64,000 bases of DNA, taken from NCBI GenBank assembly GCA_030068145.1, contig JAPJBO010000151.1, forward strand, positions 124,001 to 188,000, written 5' to 3'. The translations under genes were made by a program, and so were the position numbers. The DNA is from Diplonema papillatum. Taxonomy: Eukaryota; Euglenozoa; Diplonemea; Diplonemida; Diplonemidae. The notes below the pieces were generated by a model that was given only the letters and a program-made list of their open reading frames with translations, searched no databases and was not told the DNA's origin. Below, piece after piece: positions 30,745 through 40,312 of the stretch. Every line of letters begins with the position of its first letter. Position 1 is the first letter of the stretch.

Positions 30745-31324
30745 TCAGGTGTGGCACCCGGTGCGTGCTTTTTTCTCACCACCTTCACTAGGAGTCGGAA
30801 GAGGCCTTTTCTGCAAGAACGTGAAGATGCTGGGTTGTCTCTTCGGTGGTGGCTTTCGAGGTCGGCCTACACGCTTTCCAGACGGCTTAGTTGCCGCTTT
30901 CGGTCTTAGTGTGGCTGGAAGGACAGGGGGAACTTGACCTTGGGGGTTGTGACTGCGTTGCAGAGGCTGGGGGTAAGACGATAGCAGGTTCGGGCTCCTC
31001 CGTGGGCTGTCTTGCTGTGCGGTCGCGTTCGGTCTCCTCAACCTCACTGAGTGTCTTGTCCCAATCGGTCTGTTCTTTGAGCAAAGCAACGTACTTGTCG
31101 AACACAACGTCGGTAGGTGTGTTGTCCTTTCGGATTGGTTGAGATAACCCCATTGCACGATGGATTCCGCACAACCCCCATGACTGTTCGATGGCCTCTT
31201 TCGAGAGCGCCATTGCAGAGCCTGTGGTACCCCATCCGAGTTCGCAAGTCCGTGCTGTCAGCTTGAGCAAGCTCGCCTCTTCGTCTTTCCTGATCTGGTC
31301 TCGAAAGTGACTAGATATTGACAT
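30745..31324 (-). CDS. AT-hook protein, probably one gene in two frames
   Basis: The N-terminal frame (30887-31324, 145 codons) carries a predicted helical region (KDEEASLLKLTARTCELGWG, VFDKYVALLKEQ, LSEVEETERDR) then a Pro/Ser-rich stretch. A second frame covering about 30745-30985 carries KRVGRPRKPPPK, a classic AT-hook for binding the minor groove of AT-rich DNA, then a basic Pro-rich end. The two overlap by ~100 bp in different registers, which suggests a frameshift or an intron joining them. I do not recognise the N-terminal region. Confidence 0.4.
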
Positions 31325-31439
31325 TGTTTATTTGTTTCAGGTGATGGGCCTGTTCGGGTTGCACGATACAGTGTAGCACGCTGATTTACAGGCCTTTGTT
31401 TTATGCAATTTTTAATTTATAAATCATTAATTATTGCAA

Positions 31440-31862
31440 ACTACCTTAAATGTCCGGCTATAGTTTTCAAATCCCCCTTATATGTCCGACATATTTTCAT
31501 TTTGACATCGTAGTTTCAAAATGCCCCTTATATGCCCAACACATCTTTGACCTTACCCTTATATGTCCAACATATTTTCAAAATGCCCCTTATATGTCCG
31601 ACATATTTTCAAAATGTCCCTTACATGTCCGACATAGTTTCAATGATGTTTTCTCGCATGTCCTTATATGTCCGACATAGTTTCAGAATGCCCCTTATAT
31701 GTCCGACATATTTTCATGTTGTCCCTTATATGTCCGACATAGTTTCATATTGCCCCTTATATGTCCGACATATTTTCAGAATGTCCCTTATATGTCCGAC
31801 ATAGTTTCAGAATGTCCCTTATATGTCCGACATATTTTCAAAATGTCCCTTATATGGGTCGA
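31440..31862. repeat. Tandem array of a ~30-bp unit (CCCTTATATGTCCGACATA)
   Basis: About 13 copies of a unit built from CCCTTATATGTCCGACATA plus TTTTCAAAATG or TAGTTTCAGAATG. The unit contains TGTCCGACA, a short palindrome. All copies run in one direction. Architecture resembles one arm of the other repeat-armed elements here, but no opposite arm is visible. Confidence 0.93.
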
Positions 31863-32089
31863 TTTAAAAAGGGGGGAAAATGTTTCTTGGGTTTGAAGAG
31901 CGCGTGGTGCTTGCACCACTGAGGCCAGGTTATTTAACCGTGCGTAGTATTCTTCTTTTTTTTGTTCTTCCTGGGGGGAAAACTTAGTTTAATGTTTAGG
32001 CAGAGTACTGCCTCGCATGCATGTTTGATGCTAGCATCAAGTCTTCGTCGAAGAAAGTGTAAAATAAAATAGGGGGGGGGGGTAGTTGT

Positions 32090-33936
32090 ACACGGTGCAC
32101 TAGTAAAAGTGAAAAAGGTGTTTTGACTAGTCATTTTACTAGTGAAAAAGCATGACTAGTGCACTAGTAAAAATGACTAGTGCACTAGTCAAAATGACTA
32201 GTGTCCTAGTAGAAATCCACCTGTTCCGAACCGAAATCTGGGCTGGTTTGTAAATTTCAGAGGGTCCCACCGCAAAACTGTACCCTACCGTTGCGCTTGC
32301 TACCGTGTTCGGAATAATGTTGGACCGGGAAAAAGTCGAAATACTTTTCCAACCCCCAAAACTTGGGCCAAAAGTCCAAAAAGGTTCCGGTCCAAGTATG
32401 GACTTACGGAGCAAGCCGGCATGCCGCGGAAGGACTCGACCTCGGTGAGCTCGCAGTGAAGCGAGCGTCGCTGAGTGAAGGCGACGTCCTGGCCGCCGAG
32501 TGGCGGACACGCGCGTTTTTGACGCGGTGGATGCCGACGACAGCGGGCTGCTGACGTTCAAGGAGTTGATCAAGTATAGCCGGTCCCGGACGTCGTGTTC
32601 CGGCACGTGGTCGGCGACGGGGGCAATCTCATGAGTCGCCCCCGTCATGTGCTTGTCTAAGCGACCCAGGCTATGCCCATAGTCATGATCGTGCACCACG
32701 GGTTTTAAGGACAAACAGAAACTAAAGGTAACCTGAACCAATTTGGACGCGTTTCGGCCCGGAATTCGGGAAGCTTTGAAATGTTCGTACATTCTGCCGG
32801 TCCCATCATTTGTGTAACGGAAACACGAAACGAGTGCAAAAGCTGCTTGGGTCAGACTTCAAAATACCGCCAAAAAGTGAAAACCCCAGGGAAAAGTCCA
32901 AAACTTTCAGAACCTCCAAAAAGTCCAAAAAGAAATTCCGGTCCAATGATTTTCCGAACGCAGTTCCCAACGCGAATCCTTACTGTGCGATAGACGAAAG
33001 CTTGGGGTCAGTTGTCTGCCACGAGCGTCATTCAACAAAGCCAGTTCTGCAGGAATAAGTCACGATTACTCGTCGGTTTGTGTTTTGCGGAGAACTGTGG
33101 TCGCTTTTTTGGTGGGCCACCCACCCCCACTCTTCCCCCACAGGAATCGGGCTGAGTATTGAGTTCTGTAAAGTGCAAGTGCCATGAAGGCAGGCGAGCA
33201 CCACGGCTGAGTACGGGGAGTTTCTGGGAATTTGTTGCCTACTAGGAGTGTTATACAGCTTGCCTGCCTCATGCTCTTCCGCACTTACTACTAGTAGCTC
33301 CCAATGCCCGATAGACAGTGCGTTGTGAGTTCGCAGGCGGACAAAGCCAGCACCTGTTGCACATTCATGTTGGGAAGCTCGGCAAGAAGACCTGCCGACC
33401 ATCTCTCATATCTTCGTGGGTTTTAGGGAACCCACTACTGGTCGGGTGCGATGCCAAGGCGATAGGAGCGCCATGAGCGACAAGCCGAATCTACGGACCA
33501 GAGTTTGAATGTGGTCGGAAGCCCGCATTATGTCCAGCGTCTGAGACCTGTCACGACATGTCTCTGACCTCACCGTAGGGATAGCACTGTCGTTTGCACT
33601 ATGTTTGCTAAGCCATACAAGCTCAGGAACTTTCCAACCAAAAACCTCGCAACTCGGCCTGTCGCTCGCGAAAACTGGGGTTGCCCAGGTGGTTTGTGGT
33701 GTCTGGGCACCGGTGGTCACGGTAGTAGTCCCTCGAAAACTCTCGAAACACCCAGGATTTGGGTCCAGGTTAGGTGGATTTTGTCTAAATCACTAGTCAT
33801 TTTTACTAGTGCACTACTCATTTTTACTAGTGCACTAGTCATTTTTACTAGTGGCACTAGTCATTTTACTAGTCAAAATTTTGACTAGTAAAACCACTAG
33901 TCAAAGTCAAAAAAGTCCTTGACTAGTGCACCGTGT
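32090..33936. mobile_element. TIR element with ACTAGT arrays, carrying a captured EF-hand fragment
   Basis: The ends are perfect 15-bp inverted repeats, ACACGGTGCACTAGT (32090-32104 and, inverted, 33922-33936). Inside each end are arrays of a ~21-bp unit around CTAGTGCACTAGTAAAAATG (32090-32215; 33785-33930). No clear target duplication: the left flank ends GTAGTTGT and the right begins GTTAGCTT. No transposase ORF. The interior contains a coding fragment with an EF-hand (32515-32583), so this looks like a non-autonomous, gene-capturing element. Confidence 0.7.
32401..32640 (+). pseudogene. Captured EF-hand exon fragment
   Basis: The plus strand reads RVFDAVDADDSGLLTFKELI across 32509-32571. 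Its loop (DADDSGLLTFKE, 32530-32565) has Asp at 1, 3 and 4, Ser at 5, Gly at 6, Leu at 8 and Glu at 12, a canonical calcium-binding EF-hand. Upstream, in another frame, LDLGELAVKRASLSEGDVLA reads like coding sequence, so the fragment is frameshifted or spans an intron. It is not a copy of the EF-hands of the 23629-25986 gene. No start or full ORF, so it is a gene fragment carried by the element. Confidence 0.55.
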
Positions 33937-34095
33937 GTTAGCTTGAAGGGTGTTGGAAAGGTTGAAAAAGGTTTTGCGGGTCACCGTCGGTTTGTGTTTT
34001 TATTTTTTTCTGTATATTTTTCAGGGGTTTATACGGGGCTTCGAAAAAATCCTGAGTTCCGGTCTGGGCGTGTTTTTTTTTTTTGCTGCAACTGC

Positions 34096-34920
34096 ATGCT
34101 GTATGCCACCTTTGCCTCGTTTTGATCAGCTTGCTAGCTAACTGAACAGTCTTTCAACCGATGCCGTTCCGAGAGGTGTCGAAAGGGCCGCGTTCATGAG
34201 GAGGCTTGTGCACGGGTACAGAGAGGTCAGTGTGACATCCATGAGAAACAGCTTTAGGGCTGCGGTATAGCTGTAGCGAGTCAGTGTGTTTGCAACAGTT
34301 TTGAGCTCCTCGAGAACAGATCTGTGCTCGTCGTCGGCTCGGGGAAAAACCTCATTCCTGAAATCTGCAATGAAGCGGGCATTGAGAAAGGGAGGAGAAC
34401 GTGCGGATCTGCCTTCCTGGGTTGGTCGGACCTTTTCCTCGCCGTAATGGGCGACAAGAATATCAACAAGTCTGACCGCCTCAGGTTGGTTTCCAGCCAC
34501 AGGCCCACTCAGGTCAAAAAGGCTGAATCCCTCCATGACACCCAGGTTGCTCTTCAAACCCGAACGAAGGTCAGAGATTAGCCCGTTAACGTAGGGCGTG
34601 GCCACTTCGGCATGATAGGCCTGGACTGTCTGGGGTGTCACGCGGGTAAAGCCTGCTAAACCTTCAGTTGCGCGGTTTATCACGACATCGCAAAGGAAGT
34701 AGGTCGGGTGATTTTCGTGCAGAAAGTCGTGCAGGGAGTTGGCCTTCTCAACTTCTGAGTACGACTCCTTTGTCCACCGCTCGTACTCCGTGTTTGTCCC
34801 CTCTTTCGGGACGTTGGTCTGCCGTCCTGGTTGCCGAGATGCGAGCCCGAACATGCTTGCGATGTCCCGGGGAATCCCCTCCTTCTTTGGATCCACACGC
34901 TGTAGCTTCCTTGGTGGCAT
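34096..34920 (-). pseudogene. hAT-family transposase fragment with dimerisation domain
   Basis: 260 codons starting MPPRKLQRVDPKKEG. The C-terminus matches the hAT dimerisation region: YPCTSLLMNAALSTPLGTAS followed by VERLFS, equivalent to the conserved L-S-x-P-x-T-x-A-x-x-ER-x-F-S. The frame stops right after the S (34138). A minus-one frame downstream (34106-34135) reads SKLIKTRQRW, which is what hAT proteins have next, so a frameshift truncated it. The region is too short to hold the full DDE/RNase H domain; only the C-terminal third is present. No hAT-type 8-bp duplication or TIR identified. Confidence 0.65.
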
Positions 34921-35099
34921 ACTGGCCCTCCCGTTACCGCTCCCACCCGGTAAGCCCCAACCCGAACGCTATGGGAGGTCACATTTTTACCTTACCGGGA
35001 AAATTTCCCACTGGAACCAGGGGGGGGGGGTACGGCTACCACCTTTTATAACTTTGAAGGCGCGGGCAATTATTTCCCCCCAGCCTGTACGTACACCCA

Positions 35100-35110
35100 G
35101 GTTCGATTCC
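35100..35110 (+). promoter_or_regulatory. B-box-like motif (tRNA-like)
   Basis: GGTTCGATTCC matches the pol III B box. No convincing A box or cloverleaf. It is the third such motif in the window that lies just inside the end of a repeat-armed element. Confidence 0.35.
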
Positions 35111-35301
35111 CTTCCAAGCTCTTTTCCGCAGGCAAAACTACAGCATCGTTCTCCGAAAGTTTGATCAAAAATCCTCAAAAATCTTCTTTAAAAGATGGGG
35201 GGGTTCGGGGGGCGCAGCCCCCCGCCCAAACGGTACGGTACTAACAACCTAACAGGGCTTGTCTGGGCTTATACGTCTTGTAGAGTACCCGGCGGAGAAA
35301 C

Positions 35302-35766
35302 CCCCATCAATGAGAAGGTGTTTCCACCGCATTTTGAGGTGTCCCCATCAATGGTAAAGTGTTTCCACCGCATTTTGAGGTGACCCCATCAAGGGAAAAG
35401 TGTTTCCACCGCATTTTGAGGTGTCCCCATCAAGGGTAAAGTGTTTCCACCACGTTTTGAGGTGTCCCCATCAATGGAAAAGTGTTTCCACCGCATTTTG
35501 AGGTGTCCCCATCAATGGTAAAGTGTTTCCACCGCATTTTGAGGTGTCCCCATCAAGGGTAAAGTGTTTCCACCGCATTTTGAGGTGTCCCCATCAATGG
35601 CAAGGTGTGCTTGATGGGGACACCTCAAAATGCGGTGGAAACACCTTACCATTGATGGGGACACCTCAAAATGCGGTGGAAACAATTTACCCTTGATGGG
35701 GACACCTCAAAATGCGGTGGAAACAATTTACCCTTGATGGGGACACCTCAGAATGCGGTGGAAAAA
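35302..35766. repeat. Palindromic tandem array, unit TTTCCACCGCATTTTGAGG
   Basis: About nine copies of a ~31-bp unit (TTTCCACCGCATTTTGAGGT then GTCCCCATCAA plus 8-9 variable bases) run rightward until ~35605, then about four and a half copies run in reverse. The whole could fold into a long hairpin. Confidence 0.93.
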
Positions 35767-35777
35767 AAACGCCCGGT

Positions 35778-35802
35778 GGGGGGGGGGGGGGGGGGGGGGG
35801 GG
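35778..35802. repeat. Run of 25 G
   Basis: Uninterrupted G homopolymer just after the palindromic array; likely G-quadruplex forming and a possible assembly weak point. Confidence 0.9.
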
Positions 35803-35927
35803 CTTCGACCTTTTGCAAAATGGCTGACACCACCGGGGATTTTCCCCGGTAAGGTAAAAATGTGACCTCCCTATGTGGTTTTTTTTTTTTTTTTTTCCCA
35901 GACCGGAAGAATTTGAGTTCCGGTCTC

Positions 35928-36176
35928 TCAGACCGCTAAACTAAGCCCGTATAATCCCCTGATATTTTTTTTGGGGGTAATTATTTTTTCGGGGGTTCGC
36001 GTAACCCTTCTTTTCCGGAAGATAACGTTATCTTTTCTTTTCTCTCTGGGGCTCTTTTTCTCTCTATCTCTCTCTTTGGCTAGCAAAGCGACTATTGCAA
36101 CCGACACCACGACCACACCCGTAATGAATGTGATCAAGGGCCCCCCACGTTCTACATGTTGAGCAGGGGTTGCCAT
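35928..36176 (-). CDS. Small membrane protein or exon (hypothetical)
   Basis: 82 codons with one hydrophobic segment (LITFITGVVVVSVAIVALLA) followed by a strongly basic, charged region (KERDREKKSPREKRK). It fits a type of single-pass membrane protein with a cytoplasmic basic tail. A diverged DNA copy of the segment around the membrane-cytoplasm boundary lies at 36928-36990 (minus strand), without the hydrophobic stretch. No family recognised. Confidence 0.3.
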   Translation of the reverse strand: MATPAQHVERGGPLITFITGVVVVSVAIVALLAKERDREKKSPREKRKDNVIFRKRRVTRTPEKIITPKKNIRGLYGLSLAV

Positions 36177-37009
36177 GTAGCCCGTACCGGTCTAAGCCTT
36201 CATTGCAGCTTCCATAAGCACCCCCGTTGGGACGGGTCCGACGGTCCGTTAGTCATCAGCGACATCGGGCGGGAAAAAGCAAATAAAAAGAAAGGGGAAA
36301 AATGGGGGTGTGGGTGGATAAGCTCGTGGTAGGTTGTTCGGAAATAAGTACAACCTCAAACTACGCCTAGCACAGGGCCAGGCGGCATATACGTGCCTTC
36401 ATCCTCTCATGTTAGTGTGCGTTCACTCGTACAGACACTTCGAGTTTTTCCCGTTAGTCAGGGTAAACGGGTGCGGAGTGAAACATAGACCAGCCAGCAA
36501 TCAAGAATCCGATGAGGCTCAAACGACGCGGATCAGAATCTCACACCCGCGAGGTGGCAACGTCTCTCATGCGCGCGGAGTCCCCTCAGACCTTGGAACG
36601 TCTGGCCATCCTTCGTGCATTCGACGGAGCACCGGGGAACCTGTTAACTGCTGTTCAAACAACTGACCATGCGGTGTCAGACATTGGGAGTCCGGCAAGG
36701 GCGGGCAGGGTGGCGAATTACCAAAGGGGCAGAAGGAGTCAGGCGATCCTTCCGACTGCCGGCTCATCAAAGACCGGGGGGTCGTTGTTGTTGGTGCTGG
36801 TTTTGTGGGATGAAGTAGGGGAAAGAAAATTTCTTTTTGCGGTGGTCTCCGCTGGCCTGGTAGTCCGTGCTACCTCCTTTCTTTTACACTCGTTCTCTTC
36901 TCTACTCACTACTGTACGTACTCTTTCGCTCTTTTTCTCTCTTTGGCTAGCCAAAACAAAAGACTTCTGCGACCGACACCACGAACACATTCGCAACTCA
37001 TCAAAGACC
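36177..37009. other. No recognisable gene
   Basis: Contains the partial copy mentioned for the preceding ORF and a possible plus-strand frame of 209 codons (36512-37141) without domain, which runs into the duplicated segments. Confidence 0.35.
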
Positions 37010-38045
37010 GGGGGGGGGGGGATTGCAAGAACGTGCTTGGAATGGGTATGTGCTCAACACCGCACTGGTCCCGTCTGCGCCGTGTTTCGGTCCTTTAAGC
37101 CACGGACACATAAGGCGGACCATCATCAGCGTGGAACCTGAGTGTCTGCAGACAGGACTGCGGTGTGAGTCTGGTTTGTCAGGCGGCTGTTCGTAGCTCG
37201 TCACAGCCAGGACCACCCGTGCTACTAGAGCACAGGCGAATCCGTCACGGGGAGAAGGCCCCTACAACCGTGTCTGAGCAATCAGTTAAAAAACTCAGGG
37301 CACTCGCCCTGATTGTGACTGCGACTCGCTAGGCAGCACTGACTTGTCTTCTTTCTACGGTGGCAATCTGCGAAGTAAACCGGGGGGGGGGGATTGCAAG
37401 AACGTGCTTGGAATGGGTATGTGCTCAACACCGCACTGGTCCCGTCTGCGCCGTGTTTCGGTCCTTTAAGCCACGGACACATAAGGCGGACCATCATCAG
37501 CGTGGAACCTGAGTGTCTGCAGACAGGACTGCGGTGTGAGTCTGGTTTGTCAGGCGGCTGTTCGTAGCTCGTCACAGCCAGGACCACCCGTGCTACTAGA
37601 GCACAGGCGAATCCGTCACGGGGAGAAGGCCCCTACAACCGTGTCTGAGCAATCAGTTAAAAAACTCAGGGCACTCGCCCTGATTGTGACTGCGACTCGC
37701 TAGGCAGCACTGACTTGTCTTCTTTTTACGGTGGCAATCTGCGAAGTAAACTCCGCAGAGCACAGTGGACATGGGGTTGCCGTGTGCAGCACCAATGGTT
37801 GAAGTACCAAAAGGAAAAGAGTGCGAGGAAGTAATCCTGCGTGCTGAGGGCAGCAAGTCGCGTTACGCGAAGTACCCTACTGGAATGGGGGGATTGCAAG
37901 AACGTGCTTGGAATGGGTATGTGCTCAACACCGCACTGGTCCCGTCTGCGCCGTGTTTCGGTCCTTTAAGCCACGGACACATAAGGCGGACCATCATCAG
38001 CGTGGAACCTGAGTGTCTGCAGACAGGACTGCGGTGTGAGTCTGG

Positions 38046-38047
<2 letters not shown>
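37010..38047. repeat. Tandem triplication of a ~370-bp segment, each led by a G-run
   Basis: Units at about 37010-37380 and 37381-37750 are nearly identical: G-run, then GATTGCAAGAACGTGCTTGG through to GGTGGCAATCTGCGAAGTAA. A third, shorter unit (37886-38047) ends abruptly at a 32-G run. A fourth copy is at 29731. On the minus strand each reads partly as a 100-codon open frame, but there is no domain. Confidence 0.92.

Positions 38048-38079
<32 letters not shown>
38048..38079. repeat. Run of 32 G
   Basis: Uninterrupted G homopolymer at the truncated edge of the third segment copy. Confidence 0.9.
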
Positions 38080-38080
<1 letters not shown>

Positions 38081-40312
38081 CAATCTATTGTATACTGTTT
38101 AAAAGTGTCCCAATGGACCATTTTTCAACCTTCAAATATAACGACAAAGCCGGCTCCGAAAACTGGATTTTCGGGTGCAAAACACCAATTCTGCACGAAA
38201 TACCGCTGGATGTGCACCCAACGGGCGTTGAATGGTTGCTGAACAAGGGTGTCAAAAATGCTGTCCAAAGTCGTGCCACCCTTTTACCCCAGGCTACTTC
38301 AACCGCCAAAATTCACTTTAAATTCATACTGGGAGACCAGGAGGCCCTCATCTGCGGTGGAAAACACCAGCAAAAACGCTATTTTGCTACGCCAGGCTAG
38401 GGGAGACTGAGTTTAACGATCAAAGAGAGCATCGCCGAGCTGCAGCCGTAAGTCAACGCTGATGCCTTTGTACGGCAAGGCACTTGCAGCCCTGTCGCAA
38501 GATTAACCAGCTCCGTGCGTTGCATTTTCAAAAGAAGCCCCTGGTAGACGTAAGGTCCAGTTTGTGCCACCTTGGCAGATGTGAAGGGGTGAATGCTGCT
38601 TCTGAATCGTTGCAAAAACGTTCCTGTCGTCCTCATAGGCGGCACGCATTACCGGAGAAGAGCTGCTCAGACCAATGTTCGTGCAGTTCTGGGACACGCT
38701 TTGTGGAAAGTGAGGAAGAAAAACGGTTCGACATTTTTGCATGACGACAAGCACAGACGGTAGCCCCGCTGTCCCCGCTTTCCCTCGATCCGAGCCTGTC
38801 CTTCCCTCCTACACGTAGGAGCATCGTGTCCTTCAGCACTGCTGAAAAAAAATTCGAACCTACAGAGCACAATCTCACTCTAGCTGTTCTGCCATTATAT
38901 GGGGTCTCCGCGACCAATGAACCCCCTTTCTTCTTGTATTGGTGAGGCATGGTGCGCGAGACAAGCGTTTTTTTTCTACTTTTTTGCTGCCTGTGCGGTG
39001 GCTTTGAGCTGCGTTACCACCCACCTTTTGCAATTCTGCGGTGGGGTAAAAGGGTGGCACGACTTTGGACAGCAATTTTGAATTCGCGTTATATACTCGT
39101 TTTAGGGCTCTACACTCGATTTTAAGCTCGAAAACCCTGTGGAAATGACGATGTGTGGTGCTCAACAGGTCCCCAGGAGGCCCTAGTATGATGAACTTCG
39201 AAAAGTGCCCAATTGGGACACAGATTGACCCCCCCTAGGGCTATGTTGGCAAGTAAACGCGTTTCCATCCGTTTTTTCCAAAACATGGAAACGGAAACGG
39301 AAACGGAAACGGAAACGGAAACGGAAACGGAAACGGCTCCTTGGTTTTGCAGGCTACCCACAAACCACGCTAACACCACCAGGGAATACTACACGGTGAG
39401 GTCCAGCCCCAGAAGTTGGAGCTAAAGAGGGTGCCCGAGTCACACCCGAAAAGCGGGTGTGTCACCCGCTTTTTTAACTCCAGCTTTAACTCCAGCTTCT
39501 GAGGCTGCTCACATCCCCGACAGGGTGTGTCAACTTGCAGCCAAAACCGAAAAGACTGTCGCGCATACGAACCTTGTCGAGAAACTTTACGGGGAGGTCA
39601 CCAGGCCCAATTATCTGAGTGCTTGGTTGCCACCACTACGAAGGACCGCGCAGCTCGGGACTACTTCGGAGACAGCACCGTTTGCACAGATAAATTTGTT
39701 TTGCTGGCTCGTTGGGAAATACCCCTGAAAAAATTTCCCCCCGCCCCTCCGAGGTGTGGTCACCTTACACACTGCAATCTGCAGCAGCCGTTTCCCAAAT
39801 AAGGAAACGCCGTTTCCTTGAAAGTCTGGAAACGGAAACGGAAACGGAAACGGGAAACGTTTCCGTTTACTTGCCACACGGTGAACTCCAGCCTCTGAGC
39901 TGGAGTGGATCGGGAGGTCCTAGGAGAGGGTGTGGAAACACACCCGCAAAGGGCATGTGCCACACCCGCAAAGGGCATGTGCCACACCCGCAAAGGGCAT
40001 GTGACACCCGCAAAGCGGGTGTTTTTGTATTGGGGTTTTTTGCTGTGTCTACCTTTTCTTGATGTAGTGCAACAGCAGTGAATCGGAACTTGACAGATCG
40101 TGGGGTTCCACCGTTATCCACCGTTGTGTGGACCCCCAAACTGCAGACTGTAGGGGATTCCTTGTGGCGGCGGTCTGGATTTTGCGTCAGCAGGTGGACA
40201 ACAACAAGGAGAAGAAGAACTCGAGAACAACCGGCGATAAAACAAAGATAGCATAACTTTGTGGGAACTTACAAAGGAAGGAAGGACAGATCAAGTCTTC
40301 GATCAGAGCAAG
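38080..40312. other. Gene-poor region with short repeats
   Basis: A plus-strand open stretch at 38085-38400 (containing FSTFKYNDKAGSENWIFG) is protein-like but unrecognised. (GGAAAC)n runs at 39287-39336 and 39830-39858 lie between inverted GGCAAGTAAACG ends (39249 and 39876), possibly a ~630-bp TIR element. Three copies of CACACCCGCAAAGGGCATGT lie at 39942-40005. Pieces with ACACGGTGARxTCCAGCC occur at 39392 and 39885, related to 27037. Confidence 0.45.

Larger units (their letters stand above)
34973..35871. mobile_element. TIR element with internal palindromic array
   Basis: Perfect 27-bp inverted ends (GGGAGGTCACATTTTTACCT plus TACCGGG; 34973-34999 and inverted at 35845-35871) flanked by TAT on each side (34970-34972, 35872-35874), a possible 3-bp target duplication. 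Inside: a B-box motif (35100-35110), a GC hairpin GGGGGGC-GCA-GCCCCCC, a ~31-bp tandem array that reverses direction at about 35605, and a run of 25 G. No transposase. A truncated copy is at 29652. Confidence 0.8.

Noticed and set aside
32139-32792. Minus-strand ORF of 217 codons in the ACTAGT element
   Set aside because: It is antisense to the EF-hand fragment and ends in array-derived residues.
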